Positions 18,144 to 27,227 of a stretch of 64,000 nt of DNA are shown one piece after another (the first letter of the stretch is position 1; each line of letters opens with the position of its first letter). The stretch lies in assembly GCF_042651465.1 (NCBI RefSeq), contig NZ_JBHSCZ010000002.1:930001-994000 (forward strand), in the 5' to 3' direction. Origin of the DNA: Ferruginibacter yonginensis (GTDB taxonomy: Bacteria > Bacteroidota > Bacteroidia > Chitinophagales > Chitinophagaceae). The position numbers and the translations under genes were made by a program. The notes below the pieces were generated by a model that saw only the letters and a program-made list of their open reading frames with translations, ran no database searches and had not been told where the DNA came from.

Positions 18144-18938
18144 ATGACAGCAGCATATAATTTTTTGGCCTCATGGCAACTATTTCCTGAAAAAGGAACC
18201 TACGAGCAAGGCGAACGCCCCAAAAGCGGCTATTTTCAAATAAGTACTACTGATGTTAGTAATGAGTTGCTCATTAATACAAGCTGGGTTACACTTGAAA
18301 ATGTGGCGGTGGGTACACAATATAAATTTATTGTGGATGGTCAGCTACAAGATTTTACACAACAAGATTGGGCCACACATGTAAAGGGCAATTTTTTGAG
18401 TGGAATTATTTTCGAAATTATTTTTGAAAAAAATGGTACGCAGGTTTTAGAAGTGGTACACGAAATTCAACCCAACGGGTATTTAAAAATTACCCAAAAG
18501 GGCATTAATAAAGAAGGTGCAACGTTTACTAATGTAGAATGGTATCACAAGCAAATGAGTGTGTTGCCTTATAGTACAAGTGTTAGCGGTGCTGTTATAA
18601 AACCCACCGAGGCTGGCATTATTCGCCACAAAGCCCTTACTGCTATGGAAGAGCAAACCAATATGCAGTTAGATCAGATACGCAAGCAAATTGAACTATT
18701 AGCTATGCAGGCACAAGAAATACAATCAAGGAAACAACTCTCCATGATTATATATAGTGCTAAACTTAATTTTCAACCAGTAATTGGGCAAGTTTATCAT
18801 TTGTATGAAAAAGAAGATGGCAGTTATATGATTAGTATGGTGAGCCCAAAAGAATGGGGCAGGGGTAAAAAACCATTTAAATCGCATTACGCTAAAGTAC
18901 AATTATTAGCAGATCATACTTGGAAAGAAATATTATAA
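18144..18938 (+). CDS. DUF2452 protein with an extra N-terminal domain
   Basis: A 264-residue soluble protein. The second half (about 135-264) fits DUF2452: LPYSTSVSGAVIKPTEAG, a helical stretch MQLDQIRKQIELLAMQAQEIQ, then FQPVIGQVYHLYEKEDGS and VSPKEWG. The first half (about 1-130) is beta-rich, with W/G/Y motifs (WQLFPEKGTYEQGERPKSGY), and looks like a small barrel domain that I cannot name. No signal peptide or membrane segment is present. Function is unknown for both halves. It is monocistronic and convergent with fumC. Confidence 0.65.
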   Translation: MTAAYNFLASWQLFPEKGTYEQGERPKSGYFQISTTDVSNELLINTSWVTLENVAVGTQYKFIVDGQLQDFTQQDWATHVKGNFLSGIIFEIIFEKNGTQVLEVVHEIQPNGYLKITQKGINKEGATFTNVEWYHKQMSVLPYSTSVSGAVIKPTEAGIIRHKALTAMEEQTNMQLDQIRKQIELLAMQAQEIQSRKQLSMIIYSAKLNFQPVIGQVYHLYEKEDGSYMISMVSPKEWGRGKKPFKSHYAKVQLLADHTWKEIL

Positions 18939-18943
18939 AAACA

Positions 18944-18974
18944 AAAACCGTTTCAACATTTGAAACGGTTTTTT
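18944..18974. terminator. bidirectional terminator between DUF2452 and fumC
   Basis: A 14-bp stem, core ACCGTTTCAA/TTGAAACGGT, with A-runs before and T-runs after. It serves both convergent genes. Confidence 0.9.
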
Positions 18975-18992
18975 TATAAAGTAAAACGCTTA

Positions 18993-20390
18993 TTAAATTT
19001 TACCCACCATATCAGCAGGTACTACCCATTGGTCAAATTCTTCAGCAGTTACGTAGCCTAATTTAATAGCCATTTCTTTTAAAGTAGTGCCTTCTTTATG
19101 AGCTGTTTGTGCAATTTCGGCTGCTTTGTAATAACCAATTTTAGTATTTAAAGCCGTTACCAACATCAACGAATTATCAACGTGTTTTTTTATGTTGGCT
19201 TCAATAGGCTCAATACCTACGGCACATTTATCGTTGAATGATACACAACCATCGCCAATTAAACGGGCGCTGTGTAAAAAATTATAAATCATTACTGGTT
19301 TAAAAACGTTTAACTCAAAATGCCCATTACTACCGCCAATACCAATAGTAACATCGTTACCCATTACTTGAGCAGCTATCATGGTTAAAGCCTCACATTG
19401 TGTTGGGTTTACTTTGCCTGGCATAATAGAAGAGCCCGGTTCATTATCAGGTATAAAGAGTTCACCAATGCCACTACGTGGTCCACTTGATAACATCCTT
19501 ACATCATTAGCAATTTTCATTAAACTTACGGCAACAGTTTTTAGAGCACCATGTGCTTCTACAATAGCATCATGCGCTGCCAATGCTTCAAATTTATTTT
19601 CGGCTGTTACAAATGGCAAGCCGGTTAAATCAGCAATATATTTAGCCACATTTTCAGCATAACCAGCAGGTGTGTTAATACCAGTACCAACAGCCGTACC
19701 ACCCAAAGCTAGTTCACTCAAATGCGCTAATGTATTGTTGATGGCACGTAAGCCATGGTCGAGTTGCGATACATAGCCGCTAAATTCTTGTCCTACGGTT
19801 AGTGGTGTAGCATCCATAAAATGGGTACGACCAATTTTAACGACGTTTTTATATTGCTCCGCTTTTTGCGCTAATGTATCTCTTAATTTTTTTATGCCTG
19901 GTATGGTAACATCAACCAAAATTTTATAGGCTGCAATATGCATCGCCGTTGGGAAAGTATCGTTACTACTTTGGCTTTTGTTTACATCATCATTAGGGTG
20001 TAAAAACTTTTCTTTATCGCCTAACTGTCCACCATTTAAAACATGCCCACGGTAAGCAATTACTTCATTTACATTCATGTTGCTTTGCGTACCACTACCG
20101 GTTTGCCAAACTACTAAAGGAAAATATTCATCTAATTGCCCGGCTAAAATTTCATCACACACTTTACCAATGAGGTCACATTTTTCGGTTGATAATACAC
20201 CAGCATCTTTATTAGTTAATGCAGCTGCTTTTTTTAAATATGCAAATGCCTTAATAATTTCTTTGGGCATTTTATTAATATCTTGTGCAATTTTAAAATT
20301 ATCAATACTGCGTTGGGTTTGTGCACCAAAGTAAGCGTTTACAGGCACTTTTACTTCACCCATTGTATCCTTTTCAATTCTGTATTCCAT
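18993..20390 (-). CDS. fumC: class II fumarate hydratase
   Basis: TCA-cycle enzyme that hydrates fumarate to malate; iron-independent and tetrameric. 465 residues, the standard length. The superfamily signature GSSIMPGKVNPTQCEA carries the catalytic serine loop; SGSGTQSNMN is read here as TGSGTQSNMNVNEVIA; and the GRTHFMDATPLTVGQEF helix is present. The start MEYRIEKDTMGEVKVP fits the family, with a TATCTTTG box 29 bases upstream. Confidence 0.96.
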   Translation of the reverse strand: MEYRIEKDTMGEVKVPVNAYFGAQTQRSIDNFKIAQDINKMPKEIIKAFAYLKKAAALTNKDAGVLSTEKCDLIGKVCDEILAGQLDEYFPLVVWQTGSGTQSNMNVNEVIAYRGHVLNGGQLGDKEKFLHPNDDVNKSQSSNDTFPTAMHIAAYKILVDVTIPGIKKLRDTLAQKAEQYKNVVKIGRTHFMDATPLTVGQEFSGYVSQLDHGLRAINNTLAHLSELALGGTAVGTGINTPAGYAENVAKYIADLTGLPFVTAENKFEALAAHDAIVEAHGALKTVAVSLMKIANDVRMLSSGPRSGIGELFIPDNEPGSSIMPGKVNPTQCEALTMIAAQVMGNDVTIGIGGSNGHFELNVFKPVMIYNFLHSARLIGDGCVSFNDKCAVGIEPIEANIKKHVDNSLMLVTALNTKIGYYKAAEIAQTAHKEGTTLKEMAIKLGYVTAEEFDQWVVPADMVGKI

Positions 20391-20418
20391 GGTGTAATAA
20401 TGATTTTATAATGAGGTG

Positions 20419-20426
20419 CAAAGATA
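20419..20426 (-). promoter_or_regulatory. -7 promoter box of fumC
   Basis: TATCTTTG on the minus strand, an exact TAnnTTTG match, 29 bases before the ATG. Confidence 0.55.
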
Positions 20427-20478
20427 GTTGAAACAAATAATTACTATCTTGTAAACAACCCATCAATTTTTATAATCC

Positions 20479-21024
20479 ATGAATGGTAAAGTTTTTTTTA
20501 TAGTATGTTTTGTATCCTTTTTTTTATTGGCATGTGGTAGCAGTAAAAAACTTTCAAAAGCTACAGAAGTAACAAAAAGTACCAGTGTGGTAATGAACCC
20601 TAAAGCTAAAACCTTTAAACAGTTGATTGTTTTAAACAGAAATGAGTTAGTGGCTTTTGCCAAAACACTGTTAGGTACACCATATAAGTATGGCTCGGCT
20701 AACCCCAAAAATGGTTTAGATTGCTCCGGTTTTATTCAATATGTGTTTACCCATTTTAATGTAAAAACACCTCGAACTTCCGTTGATTTTACCAATGAAG
20801 GCGCTACCATATTTTATGAAGATGCTCAACCAGGTGATTTGATTTTATTTACAGGAAGCGATAATAGTACCGGCATTGTGGGCCATATGGGTATCATAAC
20901 TGCAGGCGGTAAAGTACCGCAGTTTATTCATTCAACATCAGGTAAAAATGTAGGTGTAATCATCAATAATTTTACAGGGTATTACAAAACCCATTTCGTA
21001 AAAGTGATTAGAATTATTCAATAA
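20479..21024 (+). CDS. NlpC/P60 family lipoprotein endopeptidase
   Basis: A 181-residue lipoprotein predicted to cut peptidoglycan peptides in the periplasm. The signal ends in a lipobox at LLAC (Cys about residue 19), followed by GSSKK. The NlpC/P60 domain occupies about 55-181: TPYKYGSANPKNGLDCSGF holds the nucleophilic cysteine, and GHMGIITAGG the catalytic histidine. This is the length of Spr/MepS-type enzymes. It is monocistronic, with a hairpin directly after the stop. Confidence 0.92.
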   Translation: MNGKVFFIVCFVSFFLLACGSSKKLSKATEVTKSTSVVMNPKAKTFKQLIVLNRNELVAFAKTLLGTPYKYGSANPKNGLDCSGFIQYVFTHFNVKTPRTSVDFTNEGATIFYEDAQPGDLILFTGSDNSTGIVGHMGIITAGGKVPQFIHSTSGKNVGVIINNFTGYYKTHFVKVIRIIQ

Positions 21025-21051
21025 AAAACGCACTAAAAGTAGTGCGTTTTT
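21024..21051. terminator. bidirectional terminator
   Basis: A 12-bp stem AAAAACGCACTA/TAGTGCGTTTTT with an AAAG loop, between the convergent NlpC/P60 and enoyl-CoA hydratase genes. Confidence 0.88.
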
Positions 21052-21056
21052 GAAAT

Positions 21057-21854
21057 TTATTTTCCGGTGAAAATTGCTTTTCGTTTTTCTAAAAAGGCGG
21101 TAGTACCTTCTTTCATATCATCAGTAGCAAAGGTTTCGCCAAAGGCAGCCATTTCTAACTCATAGCCGCTTTTACCATTGGTGTAGGCACTGTCGCTCAC
21201 TACTGCAACGTTTACACATTCAATTACTTTGCTGATTGCAATAGGTGCTTTGGTATGTATGGATTGTAAAATTTCTTTTGCCTTTGGCAATAATTCATCA
21301 GCCGTGGTAACATAATTTACCAAACCTAACTGTAAGGCTTCAGTAGCGCCAATCATATTAGCCGTCATTTGCAACTCCATGCTTTTACCTTTACCAATTA
21401 ATTGCGTAAGCCGTTGCGTACCACCATAGCCTGGTATTAAGCCGAGGTTTACTTCGGGCTGACCAAATTTGGCATTATCACTACATAATCTAAAATGACA
21501 AGCCATGGCTAATTCGCAGCCACCACCTAAAGCAAAACCATTAACAGCAGCTATTACAGGCTTTTTACTGTTTTCTATTTTAAAGAAAATATCTTGTCCA
21601 CGTTTTGAAAGTGCCATGGCTTCTTCATTTGTTAGGCCGTTAAATTCACTAATATCAGCACCTGCAACAAAAGCCTTGCTGCCGGCACCAGTTATGATGG
21701 CTGATTTTATGTCGGTATTGTTTTGAATATGGTCAATGGCAGCTTCTACATCAGTAAATACATCTTTATTTAATGCATTTAGTTTATCAGGTCGGTTAAT
21801 GGTTATAATTGCGGTACCATTTTCAATGGCAAATAGTAATGTGGTAAAATTCAT
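21057..21854 (-). CDS. enoyl-CoA hydratase / crotonase family
   Basis: A 265-residue cytoplasmic enzyme of the crotonase fold that adds water to trans-2-enoyl-CoA, in fatty-acid or amino-acid breakdown. AFVAGADISEF and NGFALGGGCELAMACHFRL form the oxyanion hole; GQPEVNLGLIPGYGGTQRL supplies one catalytic glutamate (E in PEVNLG) and the family signature. The upstream catalytic Glu in GGGCELA is also present, so it should be an active hydratase. Which acyl-CoA it uses is not visible. It is divergent from the TRIC-type gene. Confidence 0.9.
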   Translation of the reverse strand: MNFTTLLFAIENGTAIITINRPDKLNALNKDVFTDVEAAIDHIQNNTDIKSAIITGAGSKAFVAGADISEFNGLTNEEAMALSKRGQDIFFKIENSKKPVIAAVNGFALGGGCELAMACHFRLCSDNAKFGQPEVNLGLIPGYGGTQRLTQLIGKGKSMELQMTANMIGATEALQLGLVNYVTTADELLPKAKEILQSIHTKAPIAISKVIECVNVAVVSDSAYTNGKSGYELEMAAFGETFATDDMKEGTTAFLEKRKAIFTGK

Positions 21855-21904
21855 TTGGTATATTTTTTCAGCATCGAAGATAATACATTTGATAACTTTA
21901 CGGC

Positions 21905-22507
21905 ATGACGTTGCTCCAATTCATTACCTATACCGGAACTTTTGTTTTTGCATTAACCGGTGCTTTAAAAGCCCGAAAATTTCAGATGGATATTTTCGGA
22001 GGCTTAGTGGTAGCTTTTGCAACGGCTTATGGTGGCGGAACCATTAGAGATGTTTTAATTGGAATAAGACCTGTGAATTGGGTAAATGATTATGTAGCGT
22101 TGGCGTTGGTGGTAGCAGGTGGTATTATTACTTTTTTATTGAAAGAAGGCGTTAATAAATTTAGCAAAACCATTTTTTTTACTGATGCGTTGGGTATTGG
22201 TTTATTTACAGCTGCAGGTATTGAAGTGGCATTGGCACAAGGTGTTAACCAACCCTATGCATTAATTATGGGTGTAATTTCAGCCACTTTCGGTGGCTTG
22301 ATTGCTGATATTTTTTGCAACGATGTACCTAATTTATTTAAGAGAGGAGAGTTATACGCAACGGCTTGTGCTATTGGCGGTGCTATTTATTTGTTACTCA
22401 AACAAACCAATATTGATAAAGAAATCAACTTAATTATTTGTGTGGTATTGGTAATCGCTATCAGAATTTACTCAAAAAGAAACCGCTTGCAATTGCCTAA
22501 TATTTGA
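21905..22507 (+). CDS. trimeric intracellular cation (TRIC)/UPF0126 membrane protein
   Basis: A 200-residue membrane protein with about seven hydrophobic segments and two internally similar halves, each with a glycine-rich motif: the first GGLVVAFATAYGGGTIRD, the second ISATFGGLIADIFCND. This is the UPF0126/YadS family, structurally related to eukaryotic TRIC K+ channels. The exact ion and physiological role in bacteria remain unclear. It is monocistronic. Confidence 0.88.
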   Translation: MTLLQFITYTGTFVFALTGALKARKFQMDIFGGLVVAFATAYGGGTIRDVLIGIRPVNWVNDYVALALVVAGGIITFLLKEGVNKFSKTIFFTDALGIGLFTAAGIEVALAQGVNQPYALIMGVISATFGGLIADIFCNDVPNLFKRGELYATACAIGGAIYLLLKQTNIDKEINLIICVVLVIAIRIYSKRNRLQLPNI

Positions 22508-22529
22508 GTAATAAAACAAAAGGCAACTT

Positions 22530-22949
22530 TTAAAATGATCTATTTTCAACCACCCAATTTTTTATATAATCTGCAATTTCGGTGGTGGTAGTGCCTGGCG
22601 GAAAAAGGCGCCCAGTACCCATATCGTTAAGGGCTTTCATATCATCTTCTGGTATAATGCCACCGCCGGTGAGTAACACATCATTCATGCCCTTTTCTTT
22701 CAATAAAGTCATTATTTTCGGAAAAACCGTCATGTGAGCACCACTTAAAATACTTACGCCAATGGCATCTACATCTTCTTGCAATGCAGCATTTACCACC
22801 ATTTCAGGTGTTTGGCGTAGGCCTGTATAAATTACTTCCATACCAGCATCTCTGAGTGCGGTGGCAATTACTTTAGCGCCTCTATCATGCCCATCTAAAC
22901 CAACTTTGGCAACTAATACTCTTACAGGTCTGTTTAATGTTTGGCTCAC
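22530..22949 (-). CDS. stand-alone cobalamin-binding domain (methylmalonyl-CoA mutase C-terminal type)
   Basis: A 139-residue protein consisting only of a B12-binding Rossmann domain. The motif DGHDRG supplies the cobalt-coordinating His (DxHxxG), followed by VSILSGAH and LLTGGGIIP, the three hallmarks of the domain. The sequence is close to the C-terminal part of methylmalonyl-CoA mutase (VAKVGLDGHDRGAKVIATAL). No catalytic mutase subunit is adjacent, so it may be the small subunit of a mutase encoded elsewhere. Confidence 0.9.
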   Translation of the reverse strand: MSQTLNRPVRVLVAKVGLDGHDRGAKVIATALRDAGMEVIYTGLRQTPEMVVNAALQEDVDAIGVSILSGAHMTVFPKIMTLLKEKGMNDVLLTGGGIIPEDDMKALNDMGTGRLFPPGTTTTEIADYIKNWVVENRSF

Positions 22950-23040
22950 AAAAACGAAATTTTAATAAGCGTAAAAGTAATTAAAAATATGTTGTGGGAA
23001 ATGATTTTGTAGAATTTAAAAATTGAGTACCGTAACAAAA

Positions 23041-23072
23041 AAAACGCATCCATTTTTCAATAGATGCGTTTT
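23041..23072. terminator. terminator beyond gltX
   Basis: A 10-bp stem AAAACGCATC/GATGCGTTTT with A-runs before it and Ts after it, between the gltX 3' end and the 5' side of the B12-binding gene. Confidence 0.75.
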
Positions 23073-23092
23073 AATATTTTACTTAAACGTTT

Positions 23093-24619
23093 TTATAAAA
23101 ATCGTGGAAATGCTTGTTGTATACGTTCAATAGTTGCTTGCTTACCTATTTTTTCAGCAATATCAAAAACACCTGGTCCAAACTTAGCGCCTACTAACAT
23201 AATACGTAAGGGCAATTGTAACTCACCCGGTTTTATGTTTTTTTCTGTTGCCAATGCTTTGAATAACAGTTCTAGTGCAGGCGCATCAAACTGTGGCATT
23301 GTTTGAATTTGTGCTATCAATACTTCGAAAAAACTTGCTTTTTCTGCTGACCATTTTGGTTTTACAGAGGCTACATCCCATTGGGTAGGGGCTTTAAAAA
23401 AGTAGGCCGTTTGTTCATAAAAATCTGTCAACAAAGTACAGCGCTCTTTTACCATTTCCATAATAGTTACCAAATAGGCATCATCAGTAATTTCAATTTG
23501 CTGTGCTGCCAGTAAACTTTTTACTTGTGGTAGATAATGCGCAGCTGGTAATTTTTTAATCCATTCATGGTTATACCATTTGGCTTTTTCAAAATCAAAT
23601 TTAGCACCTGCTTTTTGTACCCTTTCCATACTAAAAGCTGCAATGAGTTCATCTATGCTAAATACCTCTTGTTCAGTACCGGGGTTCCAACCAAGCATGG
23701 CTAATAAGTTCATAAATGCTTCAGGTAAAAAACCTAACTCTTTAAAACCTTTGGTTAGTTCTTTGGTTTTAGGGTCTTGCCAATCCATAGCATATACCGG
23801 AAAGCCCAAGCGATCACCATCTCTTTTACTTAATTTGCCATTACCATCTGGTTTTAAAATAAGCGGTAAATGTGCCCATTGTGGCATATGTTCTAACCCA
23901 AATAAATACTTCCATAATAAAATATGTACGGGTGCACTAGGTAACCATTCTTCACCTCTAAAAGCATGGGTAATTTTCATCAAATAATCATCTACCACTA
24001 CCGCTAAGTGATACGTAGGCATACCATCTGCTTTCAGCAATACCTTGTCGTCAACATTAGTGGTATCAAATTCAATATCGCCTCTAATCATATCTGTAAA
24101 AGATAGTATGTCATTAGGGTCAACCTTTATTCTAATAACATACGGCGTACCGTTATCAATTAAAGCTTGTGTTTCCTGCGGTAACAAACGCAACGAATTG
24201 TTCATGCGCATGCGTATGCCAGCATCATATTGTAAGCTACCGCTGCCTTCTGCTTTACGTTGTGCCCTCATGGCTTCAATTTCTTCAGGCGTATCAAAAG
24301 CGTAATAAGCTTTACCTGCTGCTACCAATTGCTCGGCATATTGCTTATAAATGGGTTTACGTTCGCTTTGACGATAGGGTGCATAAGGACCACCTGCTAA
24401 CACACTTTCATCAGCAGTGATGCCACACCATTGTAAACATTCAAAAATATAGGCTTCAGCTCCCGGCACAAAACGGGTTTGGTCGGTATCTTCAATACGC
24501 AATATAAAATCGCCACCATGTTTTTTGGCGAATAAATAATTGAACAAAACTGTTCGTACACCACCAAGGTGTAGGCCGCCTGTGGGGCTCGGGGCAAATC
24601 GTACTCGTACTTTACTCAT
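23093..24619 (-). CDS. gltX: glutamyl-tRNA synthetase
   Basis: Class I aminoacyl-tRNA synthetase that charges tRNA-Glu. It has the HIGH-type motif PSPTGGLHLGGVRT at its N-terminus and the KMSKS-type motif KLSKRDGDRLGFPV, then an all-helical anticodon-binding half. Length is 508 residues from ATG 24619. The frame is open to 24667, but the family always begins just before VRVRFAPSPTG, and a TATCTTTG promoter box sits at 24626-24633, downstream of the longer start. The mRNA would therefore be almost leaderless. Confidence 0.95.
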   Translation of the reverse strand: MSKVRVRFAPSPTGGLHLGGVRTVLFNYLFAKKHGGDFILRIEDTDQTRFVPGAEAYIFECLQWCGITADESVLAGGPYAPYRQSERKPIYKQYAEQLVAAGKAYYAFDTPEEIEAMRAQRKAEGSGSLQYDAGIRMRMNNSLRLLPQETQALIDNGTPYVIRIKVDPNDILSFTDMIRGDIEFDTTNVDDKVLLKADGMPTYHLAVVVDDYLMKITHAFRGEEWLPSAPVHILLWKYLFGLEHMPQWAHLPLILKPDGNGKLSKRDGDRLGFPVYAMDWQDPKTKELTKGFKELGFLPEAFMNLLAMLGWNPGTEQEVFSIDELIAAFSMERVQKAGAKFDFEKAKWYNHEWIKKLPAAHYLPQVKSLLAAQQIEITDDAYLVTIMEMVKERCTLLTDFYEQTAYFFKAPTQWDVASVKPKWSAEKASFFEVLIAQIQTMPQFDAPALELLFKALATEKNIKPGELQLPLRIMLVGAKFGPGVFDIAEKIGKQATIERIQQAFPRFL

Positions 24620-24625
24620 AGGTTG

Positions 24626-24633
24626 CAAAGATA
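24626..24633 (-). promoter_or_regulatory. -7 promoter box of gltX
   Basis: TATCTTTG, an exact TAnnTTTG match, six bases before the chosen gltX ATG. It rules out the longer start if used. Confidence 0.5.
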
Positions 24634-24680
24634 CTGCATCAACTATAAATGCAGTTTTAGTACCCAATAGTTTACAAACA

Positions 24681-24711
24681 AAAAAGTTGCACCAAATGGT
24701 ACAACCTTTTT
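24681..24711 (-). terminator. terminator of the 24731-25579 lipoprotein gene
   Basis: A stem AAAAAGTTG.ACC/GGT.CAACCTTTTT with one internal mismatch, 20 bases past the stop codon. Confidence 0.65.
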
Positions 24712-24730
24712 AAATATATTATTTGTGATG

Positions 24731-25579
24731 TTATCTTAACAAGAAAGTTCTTGCAGGGCGACCATCAATTGATATGGTGGCAATTTTATCACAAGCGCCA
24801 TTACCATAATCAATAGTAGCTGTATGGTTAGGGCCTTGAATTTGGTAAGTACCTTGATCAATATTTTCGCAACTAGCCTTTTTTTGTAGCGCATTTATAA
24901 TAGTACCCACTCGAGTATTACCTGCTGCGTTGGTGATAGTACGGTTGCCTGTTATAGTAAATACATCATCAATTAAATTTAATGGGGTGTTATTGCCTGC
25001 AATTTGGGTAACATTTTGTGTGCCACTGTGTAACCAATAGTTGCCATTTGGAGCGGTAATTTTTCCATTGGTGCAGGTTCTTCGCCAGCTTTTTGTGTTA
25101 GCAGTGCTGGTGTTGGTCCAGGTAACATTACCTTCTTTTTTAAAACCACTTACAAAATAGTTATCAAAGTTGAGGGTTGCAACGCTACCTGGGCGACGTA
25201 ATGAATCTGTTAAGGTTACATTTATTTTACCAGAGCGTACAATGCCGTTGGGAGAGGTGCAACCGCCTGCACCAAAATCAATTACAATGGTTTTAGGGAA
25301 GCTGTTAGCAGGTGTAATAGTTACCGTAGCACAGTTTAAAATACCGTTGGTTTCAGCTGCACCACTAGTGAAATTAGTGCCTTGTAAATTATTATCAGCA
25401 GCAACTTCGTTCAAAACATCATTCGCATCTTGCATTAAATTTTCGGAAATACCTTCGTATGAGCTGAGGGTAAATGTAGTTTCAAACTCAGTGTTATCAA
25501 CACTGTTATCTTTTTTACATGATGTAAAAGCAATGGAAATACCTAATGCAATACCTGTTAGTTTTAATAATGATTTCAT
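24731..25579 (-). CDS. lipoprotein of unknown function
   Basis: A 282-residue secreted lipoprotein. The signal peptide ends in a lipobox at FTSC (Cys about residue 21), followed by KKDNSVDN. The mature part is rich in Thr, Asn and Gly and in beta-strand-like alternation. Two cysteine-containing strands resemble each other (TIVIDFGAGGCTS near residue 95 and ATIDYGNGACDK near 258), hinting at an internal repeat. I recognise no catalytic motif. It is flanked by terminators and appears monocistronic. Confidence 0.7.
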   Translation of the reverse strand: MKSLLKLTGIALGISIAFTSCKKDNSVDNTEFETTFTLSSYEGISENLMQDANDVLNEVAADNNLQGTNFTSGAAETNGILNCATVTITPANSFPKTIVIDFGAGGCTSPNGIVRSGKINVTLTDSLRRPGSVATLNFDNYFVSGFKKEGNVTWTNTSTANTKSWRRTCTNGKITAPNGNYWLHSGTQNVTQIAGNNTPLNLIDDVFTITGNRTITNAAGNTRVGTIINALQKKASCENIDQGTYQIQGPNHTATIDYGNGACDKIATISIDGRPARTFLLR

Positions 25580-25674
25580 TTGTATGTATTTAAAATTTTA
25601 AGAAGTTATTTTGTAAAAGCATAGACCTATGTTGGTTTTTAAAGTTTAATGGTTTTAAATAATTATTTTTACGC

Positions 25675-26328
25675 ATGTATTATTTGATAAAATCGCCGGG
25701 TTGGTTTAAAAGTATTTTCCCCAATATGATATGGGAGGCGGCTACTCAAAAAAATGAAATGTTCCTCACTTTTGATGATGGTCCTCACCCTGTGCACACC
25801 CCATTTATATTGAATATTTTAAAACAGTATAATGCTAAAGCAACCTTTTTTTGCATTGGTAAAAATGTAGTGCAATACCCTCATATTTACCAACAAATTA
25901 TTGATGAAGGCCATGCTATTGGTAACCATACATATAACCATGTAAACGGTTATGTTGTTAAAGATGAAATGTATTTAAAAGAAGTAAATGATGCAGCTGA
26001 TGTAATTAAATCAAACTTATTTCGACCACCTTATGGACGTATCAAGCGCTTTCAAGCGAAGGTGTTAACTACACTTCAAAAACCTTACAAGATAATTATG
26101 TGGACTGTTTTAAGTGGCGATTTTGATACGAGTATTACAAAAGAAACATGTGCAGAAAATGTATTGCTAAAAGCTACTAATGGGGCTATTATTGTATTTC
26201 ATGATAGTGATAAAGCTGCTGAACGTATGTATTATGCTTTGCCTAAAGTATTACAATATTTTACTGATAAAGGGTATGTATTTGAAAAAATTACGGAGCT
26301 TATTACAAACAGGACTTGCCTAAAATAA
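25675..26328 (+). CDS. polysaccharide deacetylase (NodB domain)
   Basis: A 217-residue enzyme of carbohydrate esterase family 4, which removes N- or O-acetyl groups from polysaccharides such as peptidoglycan. LTFDDGPHP gives the catalytic-base and metal-binding aspartates; HTYNH gives the two metal-binding histidines (GNHTYNH); RPPYG is the third motif; and the late motif is VFHDSD. All metal ligands are present. No cleavable signal is obvious (the N-terminus is short and hydrophilic), so location is uncertain. A hairpin terminator follows. Confidence 0.9.
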   Translation: MYYLIKSPGWFKSIFPNMIWEAATQKNEMFLTFDDGPHPVHTPFILNILKQYNAKATFFCIGKNVVQYPHIYQQIIDEGHAIGNHTYNHVNGYVVKDEMYLKEVNDAADVIKSNLFRPPYGRIKRFQAKVLTTLQKPYKIIMWTVLSGDFDTSITKETCAENVLLKATNGAIIVFHDSDKAAERMYYALPKVLQYFTDKGYVFEKITELITNRTCLK

Positions 26329-26331
26329 AAC

Positions 26332-26360
26332 GGACCTGGGTAGAAACCCTGGTCCTTTTT
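26332..26360 (+). terminator. terminator of the deacetylase gene
   Basis: GGACC.GGGT/ACCC.GGTCC stem with one T-T mismatch and an AGAA loop, followed by six Ts. Confidence 0.88.
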
Positions 26361-26454
26361 TAATCCGTACCCTATGAAAACTGATGCAAAGATAATATTT
26401 TGTTCATTACAGCCAAATTTTTTTTAATTACTTTTTAGTTATTCAATTGTTAAC

Positions 26455-27216
26455 ATGATCGATACACATACGCACCTATATAGCGAAGAATTTAAAACGG
26501 ATCAACATGAAATGATACAACGGGCTATTGCAGCTGGTGTTCTTAAAATGATGATGCCTGCTATTGATAGCAACTACATAGCACCTATGTTACAACTACA
26601 ACAACAATACCCACAACATTGTTTTGCTATGGCAGGGTTACACCCTTGTTATGTAAAAGAAAATGTAGCTGATGAGTTATTAAAAGTGCAAACGATGTTG
26701 CAACAAAAAAATGTAGTGGCTATTGGTGAAACTGGGTTAGATTTTTATTGGGATACTACTTTTAAAGCCGCTCAGTACCAATCATTACAACAACATATTG
26801 AATGGGCAATTAATTTTAAACTGCCATTAATACTACATACACGTAATGCCACCCAAGAAACAATTGATGTTATTACAGCACATAAACACCCTGATTTAAA
26901 AGGGATTTTTCATTGTTTTGGAGGTAGTGTTGAAGAGGCACAACAAATTATTGATTTAGGATTTTTATTGGGCATTGGTGGCGTACTTACTTATAAAAAT
27001 GCAGGCTTAGATGTTGTTTTGAAAGAAATTGATATGGTTCATATTGTTTTAGAAACTGATGCACCTTATTTAGCACCTGTACCTAAAAGAGGTAAACGAA
27101 ATGAAAGTGCCTATTTACCCTTTGTTGCACAAAAGTTAGCTGATATAAAAGAAATAGATATAAATGATGTAATCAACATCACAACAAACAATGCGGAAAA
27201 ACTATTTAAAGTATAA
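26455..27216 (+). CDS. TatD family metal-dependent hydrolase
   Basis: A 253-residue TIM-barrel metallohydrolase; TatD relatives act as 3'-5' DNases. MIDTHTHLYSEEF has the HxH metal motif at the N-terminus; AIGETGLDFYW carries the bridging Glu; LPLILHTRNA and GIFHCFGGS give further His ligands; and LETDAPYLAP near residue 203 provides the conserved Asp. It is complete at normal length. tRNA-Ser follows 38 bases downstream, with its own promoter box. Confidence 0.93.
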   Translation: MIDTHTHLYSEEFKTDQHEMIQRAIAAGVLKMMMPAIDSNYIAPMLQLQQQYPQHCFAMAGLHPCYVKENVADELLKVQTMLQQKNVVAIGETGLDFYWDTTFKAAQYQSLQQHIEWAINFKLPLILHTRNATQETIDVITAHKHPDLKGIFHCFGGSVEEAQQIIDLGFLLGIGGVLTYKNAGLDVVLKEIDMVHIVLETDAPYLAPVPKRGKRNESAYLPFVAQKLADIKEIDINDVINITTNNAEKLFKV

Positions 27217-27227
27217 AATGCATCATG

